A stretch of 64,000 bases of DNA from Kocuria soli (GTDB lineage Bacteria; Actinomycetota; Actinomycetes; Actinomycetales; Micrococcaceae): NCBI RefSeq assembly GCF_003797835.1, contig NZ_RKMF01000003.1, positions 172,215-236,214 of the forward strand, in the 5' to 3' direction. The notes under the pieces were generated by a model. That model ran no database searches. It was not told the DNA's origin and worked only from the letters and a program-made list of their open reading frames with translations. Both the position numbers and the translations under genes were made by a program. This document shows positions 52,004-60,301 of this stretch, piece by piece (within the stretch, counting starts at the first letter, position 1; each line of letters opens with the position of its first letter).

Positions 52004-52726
52004 GTGACGCAGCATCCCGGGCCCGATTCCCGGCCCGATTCCCAGCCGGACGACGGCGAACGCACCATGCGCCGCGTGGTCCCCCAGCGGACCACATCCT
52101 GGGCCCGCCGCGCGGCCGTCACCCTGCAACGTGTGGGGCTGACCCCCAACATGATCTCCGTGGCCTCGGTGGTCGTGGCCGCCGTGGGTTGCGTAGCCCT
52201 GGTTCTCGCAGGGATCCACGACGGCGGAGTCACTCGCGTCCTGCTCCTGCTCACCGCCGCCGTGTGCGCACCGCTGCGCCTGCTGGCCAACATGCTGGAC
52301 GGCATGTTGGCCGTGGAAGGTGGCATGAGTTCACCCGTGGGCGACCTCTACAACGAACTTCCGGACCGGCTCTCGGACATCCTGTTCCTGGCCGGGGCGG
52401 GTTATGCGCTGGCCGAGCTGCCGGGTGGCGTGGCACTCGGCTGGATCGCGGCCACGCTCGCCGTCCTGACGGCCTATGTCCGTTCCCTGGGCGCGGCGCA
52501 AGGGCTGTCCAACCACTTCGAGGGCCCCATGTCCAAGCCCCGGCGCATGTGGCTGTTAGGGCTGGGTTGCCTGGTCGGGACGGTGGAGACCGTGCTCCCC
52601 GGGCAGCTTCCCTGGGGATTGGGCCTCATGGTCGCTCTGGCCTTGATCGCGCTCGGCTCGCTGGTGACCGTCCTGATCCGGTTGCGCATCATTGCCCGTG
52701 AACTCAACGCAAGGGCTGCCCGATGA
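52004..52726 (+). CDS. YnbA-like CDP-alcohol phosphatidyltransferase
   Basis: 240-residue membrane enzyme of the family that joins CDP-diacylglycerol or CDP-alcohols to an alcohol. The signature is altered. In place of DxxDGxxAR...GxxxDxxxD it reads NMLDGMLAV...GDLYNELPD (about residues 90-125). Two of the four metal-binding Asp are Asn and the Arg after Ala is Val. As I recall, E. coli YnbA has the same two Asn replacements, so this is a divergent subfamily rather than a dead enzyme. GTG at 52004 has GAGAGGA upstream. ATGA overlap with the CdsA-like gene. Confidence 0.8.
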   Translation: MTQHPGPDSRPDSQPDDGERTMRRVVPQRTTSWARRAAVTLQRVGLTPNMISVASVVVAAVGCVALVLAGIHDGGVTRVLLLLTAAVCAPLRLLANMLDGMLAVEGGMSSPVGDLYNELPDRLSDILFLAGAGYALAELPGGVALGWIAATLAVLTAYVRSLGAAQGLSNHFEGPMSKPRRMWLLGLGCLVGTVETVLPGQLPWGLGLMVALALIALGSLVTVLIRLRIIARELNARAAR

Positions 52727-53742
52727 CCTGGGTGAGTGAATTGTTCGCCGGAAGCCAGCACATCGGCATGGTCTCCGGACAGTCCGCGTGGCTGCTGGGA
52801 GGTGCCGTCGTAGCGCTGGTCCTGGCCACCTCTGTCGTCACTGCCATCACCGCACGTCTTCCGGAGGCCAAAGCCACGTTCTCCAAGGAACTGCGGCAAC
52901 GCACCTGGGCGTGGTGGATCATGATCGGCGCACTCGGAGCGGCGCTGCTGGCGGGGGAGACCGCCGTCGTGGTCCTGTTTGCCGTCCTGTCCCTGATCGG
53001 CTTGCGGGAGATGGCCGAGTTGCTGCCGGAGCGTCGCCAGGACCGCCACACCATCATGTGGCTGGCAGTCATCACCCCGCTGCACTACTGGTTCCTGTGG
53101 GAACACTGGTACGGCATGTTCGCGGTGTTCATCCCCGTGTACGCGTTCCTGTTCCTCCCCGCCCTTGCCGCGTTGCAGGGGCGAACGGAGAACTTCCTGT
53201 CCCGGGCAGCCAGCGTCCAGTGGGCCCTCATGGTGTGCGTGTACGCCGTGTCCTACGTGCCCGCGTTGCTGCAGCTGCCCATCGCCATGGAGTTCGGCCG
53301 CGCGCGGGCGGAGGGGTCCGCGCCCGGCCTGGGTGGCGGGCAGGGAGCCGCCCTCATGCTGTTCCTGGTCATCGTGGTCCAGGGCTCGGACGTCCTCCAG
53401 TACGTGTGGGGCAAGTCCCTGGGCAGGCACCCCGTGGCGCCGTCGGTGAGCCCGAACAAGACGTGGGAGGGGTTGATCGGTGGGGTCCTCACCGCCACCG
53501 CGCTGGGCGCCCTGTTGTGGTGGGCCACTCCGTTCACGCCGTGGCAGGCGGCGGTCCTGTCCTTCATCTCCTGCGCGATGGGATTCCTGGGCGGGCTGGT
53601 CATGAGTTCCATCAAACGTGACCGCGGGGTCAAGGACTTCGGCTCCGCCATCCCCGGTCACGGCGGCATCATGGACCGGTTCGATTCGCTGGTGTTCGCC
53701 GCTCCCGTGTTCTTCCACCTGGTGCGGTTCTTCTTCGCCTGA
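52723..53742 (+). CDS. CdsA-family phosphatidate cytidylyltransferase-like protein (YnbB type)
   Basis: 339 residues, about eight membrane segments. The CDS signature is intact near the C-terminus: VSPNKTWEGLIGG, then SSIKRDRGVKDFGSAIPGHGGIMDRFDSLVFAAP with the catalytic Asp and Lys. It would make a CDP-activated lipid for the transferase just upstream. Compared with housekeeping CdsA it has an extended N-terminal helix pair. Two dedicated enzymes in an ATGA-overlapping pair argue for a special lipid rather than bulk phospholipid. Confidence 0.85.
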   Translation: MTWVSELFAGSQHIGMVSGQSAWLLGGAVVALVLATSVVTAITARLPEAKATFSKELRQRTWAWWIMIGALGAALLAGETAVVVLFAVLSLIGLREMAELLPERRQDRHTIMWLAVITPLHYWFLWEHWYGMFAVFIPVYAFLFLPALAALQGRTENFLSRAASVQWALMVCVYAVSYVPALLQLPIAMEFGRARAEGSAPGLGGGQGAALMLFLVIVVQGSDVLQYVWGKSLGRHPVAPSVSPNKTWEGLIGGVLTATALGALLWWATPFTPWQAAVLSFISCAMGFLGGLVMSSIKRDRGVKDFGSAIPGHGGIMDRFDSLVFAAPVFFHLVRFFFA

Positions 53743-53760
53743 CGCAGGTCTGGCGCGTCT

Positions 53761-53791
53761 TTGACTGTGACGCGACGTCACGGCGCACCAT
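53761..53791 (+). promoter_or_regulatory. MerR-type promoter with 19-bp spacer and operator
   Basis: -35 TTGACT (53761-53766), 19-base spacer, -10 CACCAT (53786-53791). The spacer starts with the perfect palindrome GTGACG-CGA-CGTCAC (53767-53781). The over-long spacer with a central dyad is the hallmark of promoters activated by MerR proteins through DNA distortion. ATG 53798 is 6 bases past the -10 (leaderless). Confidence 0.75.
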
Positions 53792-53797
53792 GTGCAC

Positions 53798-54745
53798 ATG
53801 AGGATCAAGGAGGCGGCGGAGCTGACCGGCACCACGGTCCGCACCATCAGGTGGTACCACAGGGAAGGACTGGTCCCGATCCCGCCCGTGCGCGGCGGCT
53901 ACCGGGACTACCAGATCGAGCACGTCGCTCGAGTCCTACGGGTGCGATGGCTGGCGCAGGCCGGTCTGTCCCTCAGCGCCGTCCGTGACCTCCTGGCGCA
54001 GGACCCCGCGGACGACGTCGACGACGTTCCCGAGGCTCCCGGTGCCCAGCGCCCCGCGGATGGCCCGGCTCTGGGCGACCTTCACGCCGCCCTGGAGAAC
54101 ATCGACGGGGCCATCGAGGAACTCCACGGGCAACGGGAACGCATCCTGCAGTTGATCGACTCGGCGGAGTCCGGGAAGGGCCTTTCGTCGGTCCCCGCCG
54201 AGATCGGCGTCGTCTACGACCGACTCGAAGCGGCCATTCCGGATGATCCGCACATCCAACGGGTACTGCGCCGCGAACGCCGCATGGCCGAGATGCTCAC
54301 CCAGCGCGGGTTCATCAAGAGCGACGTGATGCAGAAGCTCTCCATGGACACCCGAACCATGGACGAGTGCGCCGACTTCCTGGTCCGTTTTGTGGCCATC
54401 CGGGACGTACCGGCACCCGAGCTGGAAGCCAGCATCCAGGCGTTCGTCGACGAGGTACTGACGTGGTGCAAGGCGCACGGCGACCTGATGAGCCTCTACC
54501 TGAGCGTGGTTCCCGGGTGGGCCACTCCGGCGGTCCGCTCCGTGGTCATGCGCATGGTCATGCTCGAGTACCGCGATCCCCGCCAGCGCGAAGTCATCAA
54601 ACGACTCCTCGAGGGCCTCAACGACCTCGTGGACGAAGGCCATTTCGCGGTACCCCCGCACATCGATTCCCCACTGCCTGTCACCGAAATCGGACCGGTG
54701 GAGCCCGGCTCCCTCAGCAACCAACAAGCAGGAGCGCTCAAGTGA
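53798..54745 (+). CDS. MerR-family transcriptional regulator
   Basis: 315 residues. The N-terminal winged helix RIKEAAELTGTTVRTIRWYHREGLVPIPPVRGGYRDYQ is followed by the MerR dimerisation helix (LHAALENIDGAIEELHGQRERILQLI). The long C-terminal domain of about 170 residues has no metal-binding cysteine pattern and resembles the TipAS-like/ligand-binding type, so a drug or organic inducer is likely. It heads an operon with an ABC exporter (GTGA overlap) behind an autoregulatory promoter. Start ATG 53798; a GTG two codons earlier is possible. Confidence 0.87.
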   Translation: MRIKEAAELTGTTVRTIRWYHREGLVPIPPVRGGYRDYQIEHVARVLRVRWLAQAGLSLSAVRDLLAQDPADDVDDVPEAPGAQRPADGPALGDLHAALENIDGAIEELHGQRERILQLIDSAESGKGLSSVPAEIGVVYDRLEAAIPDDPHIQRVLRRERRMAEMLTQRGFIKSDVMQKLSMDTRTMDECADFLVRFVAIRDVPAPELEASIQAFVDEVLTWCKAHGDLMSLYLSVVPGWATPAVRSVVMRMVMLEYRDPRQREVIKRLLEGLNDLVDEGHFAVPPHIDSPLPVTEIGPVEPGSLSNQQAGALK

Positions 54746-55722
54746 GTCACGTTGCAGCCACACCGAATTCCCTCGGCCAGGGCGCCGGGATCTCCTCGCC
54801 CACCGCGGCTGAAACCCCGGTCCAGGTCACGGGTCTGGTCAAGAGCTTCGGCTCCCTCAACGCCCTGGACGGTATCGATCTCACCGTTCGGCGCGGCAGC
54901 ATCCATGGCTTTCTGGGCCCCAACGGGGCGGGTAAGTCCACGGCCATCCGCGTGATGCTCGGGCTGTACCGCGCCACCTCCGGTTCCGTGCGCGTGCTGG
55001 GCATGGATCCGGGGCGCCAACCCGCGGAAGTCACCAGGAAGGTTTCATACATTCCAGGGGACTCGGCGCTGTGGCCCAATCTGACCGGCCACCAGGTGCT
55101 GGACGTCCTGGCCGGGCTCCGCGGGGCCCGGGACAAGTCCCGCGAAACCGAGTTGATCGAGCGGTTCTCGCTGGACCCCACAAAGAAGGTCCGTTCCTAC
55201 TCCACCGGCAACCGACGCAAGGTGATGCTCGTGGCCGCCTTCTCCGCGCCCACGGAACTACTCATTCTGGACGAGCCCACCTCTGGCCTGGACCCGCTCA
55301 TGGAGCAGGTGTTCCAGGACTGCGTCAAGGAGGCGGCGGCGGAGGGCCGCACCGTGCTGCTGTCCTCCCACATCCTCAGCGAGGTCGAACGGCTCTGTAC
55401 GGACGTCACCATCATCAAGGACGGCCGGGTCGTGGAGTCCGGCACCTTGAGCCACCTCCAGCACCTGGCCGCCGTCGAGGTCACGGTCCACGACGACGAC
55501 GAAACCCTCACCCGCCTGGCCGCAACCCTGCACGCCCGCGGGGTGGATCCCAAGGCGTCCGCGGCTCGACCCGCCGCCGGCGTGCTGGACTTCCCGGTCG
55601 AACGGGACCTGCTGCCCCAGGTCCTGGCCGAGGTCGCGGCGGCGGGGTGTACGGACGTCACCGTCGCCTCCGCGTCGCTGGAAGACCTCTTCCTGCGCCA
55701 CTACGAGGTGGACGCGCGATGA
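54742..55722 (+). CDS. ABC transporter ATP-binding protein (drug-export type)
   Basis: 326 residues. Walker A GPNGAGKST, Q-loop replaced by the IPGDSALWPNLTG region, signature YSTGNRRKVMLVAAF (STGN in place of LSGGQ), Walker B LLILDEPTSGLDP and the switch HIL. A C-terminal extension of about 90 residues (VTVHDDDETLTRLAATL...) is common in DrrA-like exporters. GTG at 54742 overlaps the MerR stop; AGCAGGAG lies upstream. It overlaps the permease start (ATGA). Confidence 0.9.
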   Translation: MSHVAATPNSLGQGAGISSPTAAETPVQVTGLVKSFGSLNALDGIDLTVRRGSIHGFLGPNGAGKSTAIRVMLGLYRATSGSVRVLGMDPGRQPAEVTRKVSYIPGDSALWPNLTGHQVLDVLAGLRGARDKSRETELIERFSLDPTKKVRSYSTGNRRKVMLVAAFSAPTELLILDEPTSGLDPLMEQVFQDCVKEAAAEGRTVLLSSHILSEVERLCTDVTIIKDGRVVESGTLSHLQHLAAVEVTVHDDDETLTRLAATLHARGVDPKASAARPAAGVLDFPVERDLLPQVLAEVAAAGCTDVTVASASLEDLFLRHYEVDAR

Positions 55723-57422
55723 CGCGGGGCCGCTTCGGACTGTGGCCGGCCACCCGGTTGATGCTCCGGCGCCATCGCGTGGCCCTGGTGGCCTGGACGC
55801 TGTCGCTGCTCCTGCTGGTGGGCATCACGGTGCCGTCCTACCAAACGACGTACCCGGGCCTTGAAGAACGCGGCCCGTTGGTCCAGCAGATGCAGAACAC
55901 GGACGGCATGCGCCTCATCTACGGGATCATGCACGGCCCCGGCAGACTGGGGCAGTTGTTCGTGTGGGAGGTCGGCGCCTACGTCATCCTGCTGACCTGC
56001 ATCATGGCGCTGCTTCTGGCCGTGTCCTGCACCCGTGGCGAAGAGGACGCGGGGACCTTGGAACTCGTCCGGGCCTCCGGTGTCCGCACCGTGACGCCGT
56101 TGATCGCAGGCATGGTGTTGGTCTTCACGGCCTGCCTGCTGGTCGGCGGCGGATCCGCAGCGATCCTGTTGGCCCAGATGGCCTCGACCTCGGAACTCAC
56201 CACCCAGGGTGCCTTGGCTTTCGGCGGCGTGACGGCCCTCTCCGGGTGCACGGTCGGCTTGGTGGCCATGGTCTTCGCCCAGCTGCGCGGGGAAGCGAGG
56301 GGGGCCCGTGCCTGGTCGTTCCTGTTCGTCGGCGTGACGTTCCTGCTCCGGATTCTCGCGGACGAGGCGATCAGCAACGACGACTGGCCCCGGTGGCTGC
56401 GCACGTTAAACTGGTTCTCACCGTTCGGGTGGAAGGAAGTGGTGTCCCCGTACACGGAGGACCGTATGTGGCCGCTGTTGGTGTTCGTGGTGGTCGACGT
56501 CGTCCTGGTCATGGCCGCGGTCGGCCTGTACTCGGCGCGTGAGTACTCGCGTTCGGTTCTCCCGGACAGCTCCGCGAGCTCACGACGGCTCCACGTCCCC
56601 GGGGTGGAGGTCTGGACATGGATCGACGCGCGCTCGCAGATGGTGGGGTGGTCCGTCGCAATTCTGGTGGTCGCCGCCCTGTTCGGCTCCATGACCGGTG
56701 GGCTCGTGGAGACCCTGCGGGACAGCGAACCCACGCGGAAGATGCTGGAACAGATGTCGGCCTCGTCCGGCACGGTTCCGGGGGCGTCCTCCGAAGACCT
56801 GGCGAAGGCTGCGGAAGCGCTGTCTCCGGAGAGCCTCCTGGGGCAGTTCTACGAATTCCTGGGCCTCTACGTCGCGTTGCTGGTCGCGATCTTCGCCGTC
56901 TCCGTGGTGCTGAAGTGGCGCGGGGAGGAGAAGGTGGGACACCTGGACCTGGAGCTCACGGCGGGCACACGCCACTGGCGGTCCCTGCTGGCCCGTTGCC
57001 TCTGGGCGGTCGTGGCTTCGGTCGCGGTGCTGGCCGCTGCCTCCGCTCTCATGGGCTGGCTCGGTGAGATGCAGATGGCCGAGGAAGTCGGGGCGGGGAA
57101 GTCCTTCGAACTGTCGATGACCTCAACATTCGGTCAGGTCCCGGCGGTGGTGGCGGGGATCGGCGTCGTCGCCGTCTTGATCGCGGTGGTTCCGCGGTTG
57201 TCCGGGGCGATCTGGGCGGTCATCGCGGGCTCGATGTTCCTGCAGATGTTCGGTGGGCTCGTGGACCTGCCGGGCTGGCTGCGTGACCTTAGCCTGTACG
57301 CCTGGGCACCGTCCGTGGGTGAAACCTGGCACTGGCCCCAGATGGTGCTGCTCACGGGAATCGGCGTGCTGGGCATGGCCGTAGCCGCCGCGTCGGTCGG
57401 TCGCCGGGATGTCAAGAGCTAG
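55719..57422 (+). CDS. ABC-2 type exporter permease (two fused permease halves)
   Basis: 567 residues, about 12 membrane segments in two similar halves of six. Each half begins with a basic segment plus helix (LMLRRHRVALVAWTLSLLLLVG; then WTWIDARSQMVGWSVAILVVAAL), as in the large polyketide/tetracycline (TetAB-like) exporter permeases of actinobacteria. The extracytoplasmic loop after the first helix of each half is Met/Gln/Asp-rich. It pairs with the preceding ATPase. Its stop codon overlaps the convergent carrier stop in a CTAG. Confidence 0.87.
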   Translation: MTRGRFGLWPATRLMLRRHRVALVAWTLSLLLLVGITVPSYQTTYPGLEERGPLVQQMQNTDGMRLIYGIMHGPGRLGQLFVWEVGAYVILLTCIMALLLAVSCTRGEEDAGTLELVRASGVRTVTPLIAGMVLVFTACLLVGGGSAAILLAQMASTSELTTQGALAFGGVTALSGCTVGLVAMVFAQLRGEARGARAWSFLFVGVTFLLRILADEAISNDDWPRWLRTLNWFSPFGWKEVVSPYTEDRMWPLLVFVVVDVVLVMAAVGLYSAREYSRSVLPDSSASSRRLHVPGVEVWTWIDARSQMVGWSVAILVVAALFGSMTGGLVETLRDSEPTRKMLEQMSASSGTVPGASSEDLAKAAEALSPESLLGQFYEFLGLYVALLVAIFAVSVVLKWRGEEKVGHLDLELTAGTRHWRSLLARCLWAVVASVAVLAAASALMGWLGEMQMAEEVGAGKSFELSMTSTFGQVPAVVAGIGVVAVLIAVVPRLSGAIWAVIAGSMFLQMFGGLVDLPGWLRDLSLYAWAPSVGETWHWPQMVLLTGIGVLGMAVAAASVGRRDVKS

Positions 57423-58378
57423 AGTTCCCCACCCGTCTCACGGCCCTCCGCCACCCTGGACAACCGCGGCGCGATCCGCACCAGCACCACCAGGGCAACC
57501 AGTTCCACCATCGTCTGGGTCACGACGACGAGCGCTGCCGCCTCCGTCCCGGGCGGCAGCGCCAACGCGAACGGGAGGACCACCAGGGAGTTGCGGGCCA
57601 CCGCGCTGAACATGACGGCGCGCGTCGAGGGCTCGGGGAGACGGAACAGCCGCCCGACGGCCAGCCCCGCCGTCGTCATGATCAGCACGAAGGCGACGAA
57701 CAGCGGTACGACCGCCATGATCTGGCCGATCTGCGAACCCACCGCGGCCGATTGCGAAGCGGTGACCAGGAACAGCACGGCCATGACCGTCGGCACCATG
57801 AGTGCCTGACCGATCCGTTCCAGGCGCGGTGCCCGGAGCTGGACGAGGACGGCCAGGCCCAGCGGCAGGAGGAAGACCCACAGCAAGGTGGTCAGGAAGG
57901 GGCCCGCCGTGAGATGGAGGCCCACCCCAGGCCCACCGATCAGCATGAGCAGAGCGGGCAGCAGGAGCATCTGCGCCAGCATCAACGTGGGGGAGGCCGC
58001 GGTCATGCGCGCCCGGTCCCCGCCAGCCAGGCCCGTGAAGACGATGACCCAGTTAACGCACGGGGCCAACAGCACCAGCAGCAGGCCCGTGAGTACCGCC
58101 CGGTCGTGTACGACGAAGCGGCTCAGCACCCACACCACGACCGGGGCCACCAGGAAGTTGACCAGCAACAGGACACCCAGGAAGCGGAGATCCCGGAAGG
58201 CCGCGGCCAGGTGTACCAACGGAATACTGAGAAACGTGGACAGCAGCAGGAGGGCGATCGCTGGATTCACTGCCGGCTCCAGCCTCACCGCCGAGGGGAG
58301 CAGGTGGCCGACGAACATCCCGATGACCAGCGTGAACAGGTACAGCACCGCCTGATGGCGTTCCAGCCACGCTGTCAC
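57419..58378 (-). CDS. BASS/ACR3-superfamily carrier (arsenite or organic anion efflux)
   Basis: 319 residues, about 10 helices in an inverted repeat. LLLVLLAPCVNWVIVFTGLAGGD and VARNSLVVLPFALALP are the two crossover motifs, and the first is close to the Cys-containing APC motif of ACR3-type arsenite exporters. No arsR or arsenate reductase gene adjoins, so a bile-acid-type organic anion substrate cannot be excluded. GTG at 58378 is chosen for GGAGG upstream; the long upstream frame has no family similarity. Confidence 0.78.
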   Translation of the reverse strand: MTAWLERHQAVLYLFTLVIGMFVGHLLPSAVRLEPAVNPAIALLLLSTFLSIPLVHLAAAFRDLRFLGVLLLVNFLVAPVVVWVLSRFVVHDRAVLTGLLLVLLAPCVNWVIVFTGLAGGDRARMTAASPTLMLAQMLLLPALLMLIGGPGVGLHLTAGPFLTTLLWVFLLPLGLAVLVQLRAPRLERIGQALMVPTVMAVLFLVTASQSAAVGSQIGQIMAVVPLFVAFVLIMTTAGLAVGRLFRLPEPSTRAVMFSAVARNSLVVLPFALALPPGTEAAALVVVTQTMVELVALVVLVRIAPRLSRVAEGRETGGEL

Positions 58379-58577
58379 GGGCCCTCCGTCCACGGTGTGA
58401 TCGATCGTCCGAAACGTGAGCCGCGGTGGCACCCACGCTCCCGTCCCCGACGGACATGGTGGCATGCTGAAGGAATATCGGCGGCCGCGTCCGCCTTTTC
58501 CCGTCACGTCACCCGCGGCTTCGCGCGCTGCACCTGAAACGCATCGCGCAGCGGACCCTGGACCGAAAGGGCACACC

Positions 58578-58904
58578 ATGACGCAGACCCCAGACTCCCG
58601 GTACTCCCTGCGCCACAACCCGTCGGGTACCGCGGTTGAGCTGCTCGACGACGACCAGGTCATAGGTGAGGTGAATTACCTGGAGGTCGAGCTCCCTGAC
58701 GGTTCCTCGGCCTGGGACCTGGTGCACACGGGTGTCCGGCAGCAGTACCAGAACCAGGGACTGGCCTCCGATCTGGTGCGCTTCACCCTGGAAACAGCGC
58801 AGGCCGGCGGCCACAAGATCATCCCCACCTGCCCGTACGTGGCTTTGTGGCTGCGGCGGCACCCCGAATTCGCGTCCTCCGCCGTTCAGGGCGAGGGCCG
58901 GTGA
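58578..58904 (+). CDS. Small GNAT acetyltransferase-like protein (YjdJ type)
   Basis: 108 residues. VIGEVNYLEVELPDGSSAWDLVHTGVRQQYQNQGLASDLVRFTLETAQAGGHKIIPTCPYVALWLRRHPEF is the one-domain YjdJ-type GNAT fold. The acetyl-CoA loop is in the QNQGLAS segment and the late Pro-x-Cys-Pro-Tyr motif is conserved. RBS GAAAGG lies 8 bases upstream. It overlaps the pirin gene start (GTGA). Substrate unknown. Confidence 0.85.
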   Translation: MTQTPDSRYSLRHNPSGTAVELLDDDQVIGEVNYLEVELPDGSSAWDLVHTGVRQQYQNQGLASDLVRFTLETAQAGGHKIIPTCPYVALWLRRHPEFASSAVQGEGR

Positions 58905-59989
58905 GCAACACCGAACCCGTCCCCCTGGAGACCCTGTGCCGCTCCGTCGGCGGCGAGCAGGTCGAGCTCCTGTCGCCGCGAGCCGTGCCGCTGGGTGGCC
59001 CGCGGGGGATGACCGTCCGGCGGACCTTGCCCCAACGTCGGCGTTCCCTGGTCGGAGCGTGGTGCTTCCTGGACAGCTACGGGCCGGATGACGTGACCGT
59101 CACCGACGGGATGAACGTCGCCCGACATCCCCACTCGGGGCTGGCCACCGTGTCCTGGCTGTTCACCGGATCCATCGACCATCTCGATTCCGCGGGGAAC
59201 AGGGCCCGGGTTCGCCCCGGAGAGATGAGCCTGATGCTGGCGGGCCGCGGCATCACCCACCAGGAGTACTCCACCCCGGAGACCACCGTCCTGCACGGGG
59301 CGCAGCTCTGGTACGCGCTGCCCGATGCCACCAGGGAACAGGAGCACGACTTCGCGCACTACGCGCCCGAACCCGTGCGGGGGCCAGGGTGGAGCCTGCG
59401 CGTGTTCCTGGGTTCGCTCGCGGGGAGCACCTCACCCGTCGATCCCCGAACCACGCCGCTGCTCGGCGCGGAGGTGCACCTGGAACCCGGCGCCGCCTGG
59501 GACGTGGAACTCGATCCGTCCTTCGAGTACGCGGTGCTCGTGGACAGCGGGGCAGTGCGCGCCGACGGCGTGGATCTCCCCGTCGATCACCTGGCCTACT
59601 TCCCGCCGGGGCGGCAGACTCTCACCCTGACCACCACCCACGACGGCGGCCCCGCCCGGCTTCTTCTGTTGGGCGGGGAACCATTCGGCGAGGACATCGT
59701 GCTGTGGTGGAACTTCGTGGGGCGCAGTCACGAGGAGATTGCCGCCTACCGGGCCATCTACCAGCACGAAATCGGGGCCGGGGCTAGGGACGGGGCTAGG
59801 GACGGGGCCGGGGACGACGACGAGCGGACCCCACCAGCGGAGCCATTGCCCGGCGTCGACCCCGCGGTACTGGCGGCCGCCGGGTTCTCCTCGTCGGACG
59901 CCCCCCGCTTCGGCCCCTATCCGGACGACCAGCCCGCGGCACTGCCCGCACCGCCTCTGCCCAATGCCCGCCTGCGCCCGCGGGGCTGA
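58901..59989 (+). CDS. Pirin-family bicupin
   Basis: 362 residues. The metal-binding motif ARHPHSGLATVSWLFTGSIDHLDS and ITHQEYS (second set of ligands) belong to pirin, which binds Fe(II) and in bacteria modulates metabolic enzymes or has quercetinase activity. The second cupin is at about residues 190-285. The C-terminal 80 residues are an Asp/Ala/Pro-rich tail carrying a short repeat ARDGARDGAGDD. GTG at 58901 overlaps the GNAT stop. Confidence 0.87.
   Translation: MSNTEPVPLETLCRSVGGEQVELLSPRAVPLGGPRGMTVRRTLPQRRRSLVGAWCFLDSYGPDDVTVTDGMNVARHPHSGLATVSWLFTGSIDHLDSAGNRARVRPGEMSLMLAGRGITHQEYSTPETTVLHGAQLWYALPDATREQEHDFAHYAPEPVRGPGWSLRVFLGSLAGSTSPVDPRTTPLLGAEVHLEPGAAWDVELDPSFEYAVLVDSGAVRADGVDLPVDHLAYFPPGRQTLTLTTTHDGGPARLLLLGGEPFGEDIVLWWNFVGRSHEEIAAYRAIYQHEIGAGARDGARDGAGDDDERTPPAEPLPGVDPAVLAAAGFSSSDAPRFGPYPDDQPAALPAPPLPNARLRPRG
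59780..59815 (+). repeat. In-frame 12-bp tandem repeat in the pirin gene
   Basis: GGGGCTAGGGAC twice (59780-59791, 59792-59803), then the variant GGGGCCGGGGAC (59804-59815). In frame it codes Ala-Arg-Asp-Gly units in the disordered tail, so copy-number change would not break the protein. Confidence 0.8.
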
Positions 59990-60135
59990 CGGCGGCACCG
60001 TTGGCGGGACGTGAACCCCGCCAGCGGGCTCCCGCCACCGACCTCGGTCGAATTCGTTTCAGCACGGCAGTGTTCGCTTATTCGCGGACTTGCCAAGTGT
60101 GCGGACATTCCTGCTTGTCAGATCCATAAGATGGT

Positions 60136-60161
60136 ATTGCGCAATACGATAATGCGCTAAT
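60136..60161. promoter_or_regulatory. 26-bp element, copy A, upstream of DUF1540
   Basis: Follows the pattern ATTNCGCAAYACG-N4-TGYGCTAAT and matches copy B at 61702-61727 at 19 of 26 positions. The ends are an imperfect dyad (ATTRCGCA against ATTAGCRCA). Located 140 bases upstream of the DUF1540 start and 17 bases upstream of the proposed -35. Confidence 0.5.
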
Positions 60162-60177
60162 GCTTGTTAGGGATTCC

Positions 60178-60207
60178 TTGCTTGTGTTAATGCCTCAGCG
60201 ATTAATA
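60178..60207 (+). promoter_or_regulatory. Probable promoter of the DUF1540 gene
   Basis: -35 TTGCTT (60178-60183), 18-base spacer, -10 TTAATA (60202-60207). The transcript would carry a leader of about 90 bases containing the palindrome TGTGAAA-C-TTTCACA (60225-60239). Confidence 0.4.
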
Positions 60208-60224
60208 ACCTGTCGGTACGTGAT

Positions 60225-60239
60225 TGTGAAACTTTCACA
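60225..60239. promoter_or_regulatory. Palindrome TGTGAAACTTTCACA
   Basis: Perfect 15-bp dyad. It resembles a Crp/GlxR half-site pair (TGTGA/TCACA), but with 5 instead of 6 bases between. It lies just downstream of the proposed DUF1540 promoter. Confidence 0.45.
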
Positions 60240-60301
60240 CCGAAACCATGCTGTACGGGGCCTCGTGAACCGCTCCGCGGCAACCGATCAAGGAGACCGC
60301 A

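Larger units (their letters stand above)
59990..60301. other. AT-rich leader region of the DUF1540 gene
   Basis: 312 bases without a gene, and from 60110 to 60240 clearly lower in GC than the rest of the window. It contains palindrome GTATTGC-GCAATAC (60134-60147) within the 26-bp element at 60136-60161, a probable promoter (60178-60207) and palindrome TGTGAAA-C-TTTCACA (60225-60239). Confidence 0.6.

Noticed and set aside
54367..54741. N-terminal extension of the ABC ATPase frame
   Set aside because: It runs within the MerR gene in another frame and has a Pro/Arg-rich shadow composition; GTG 54742 with an RBS is the start.
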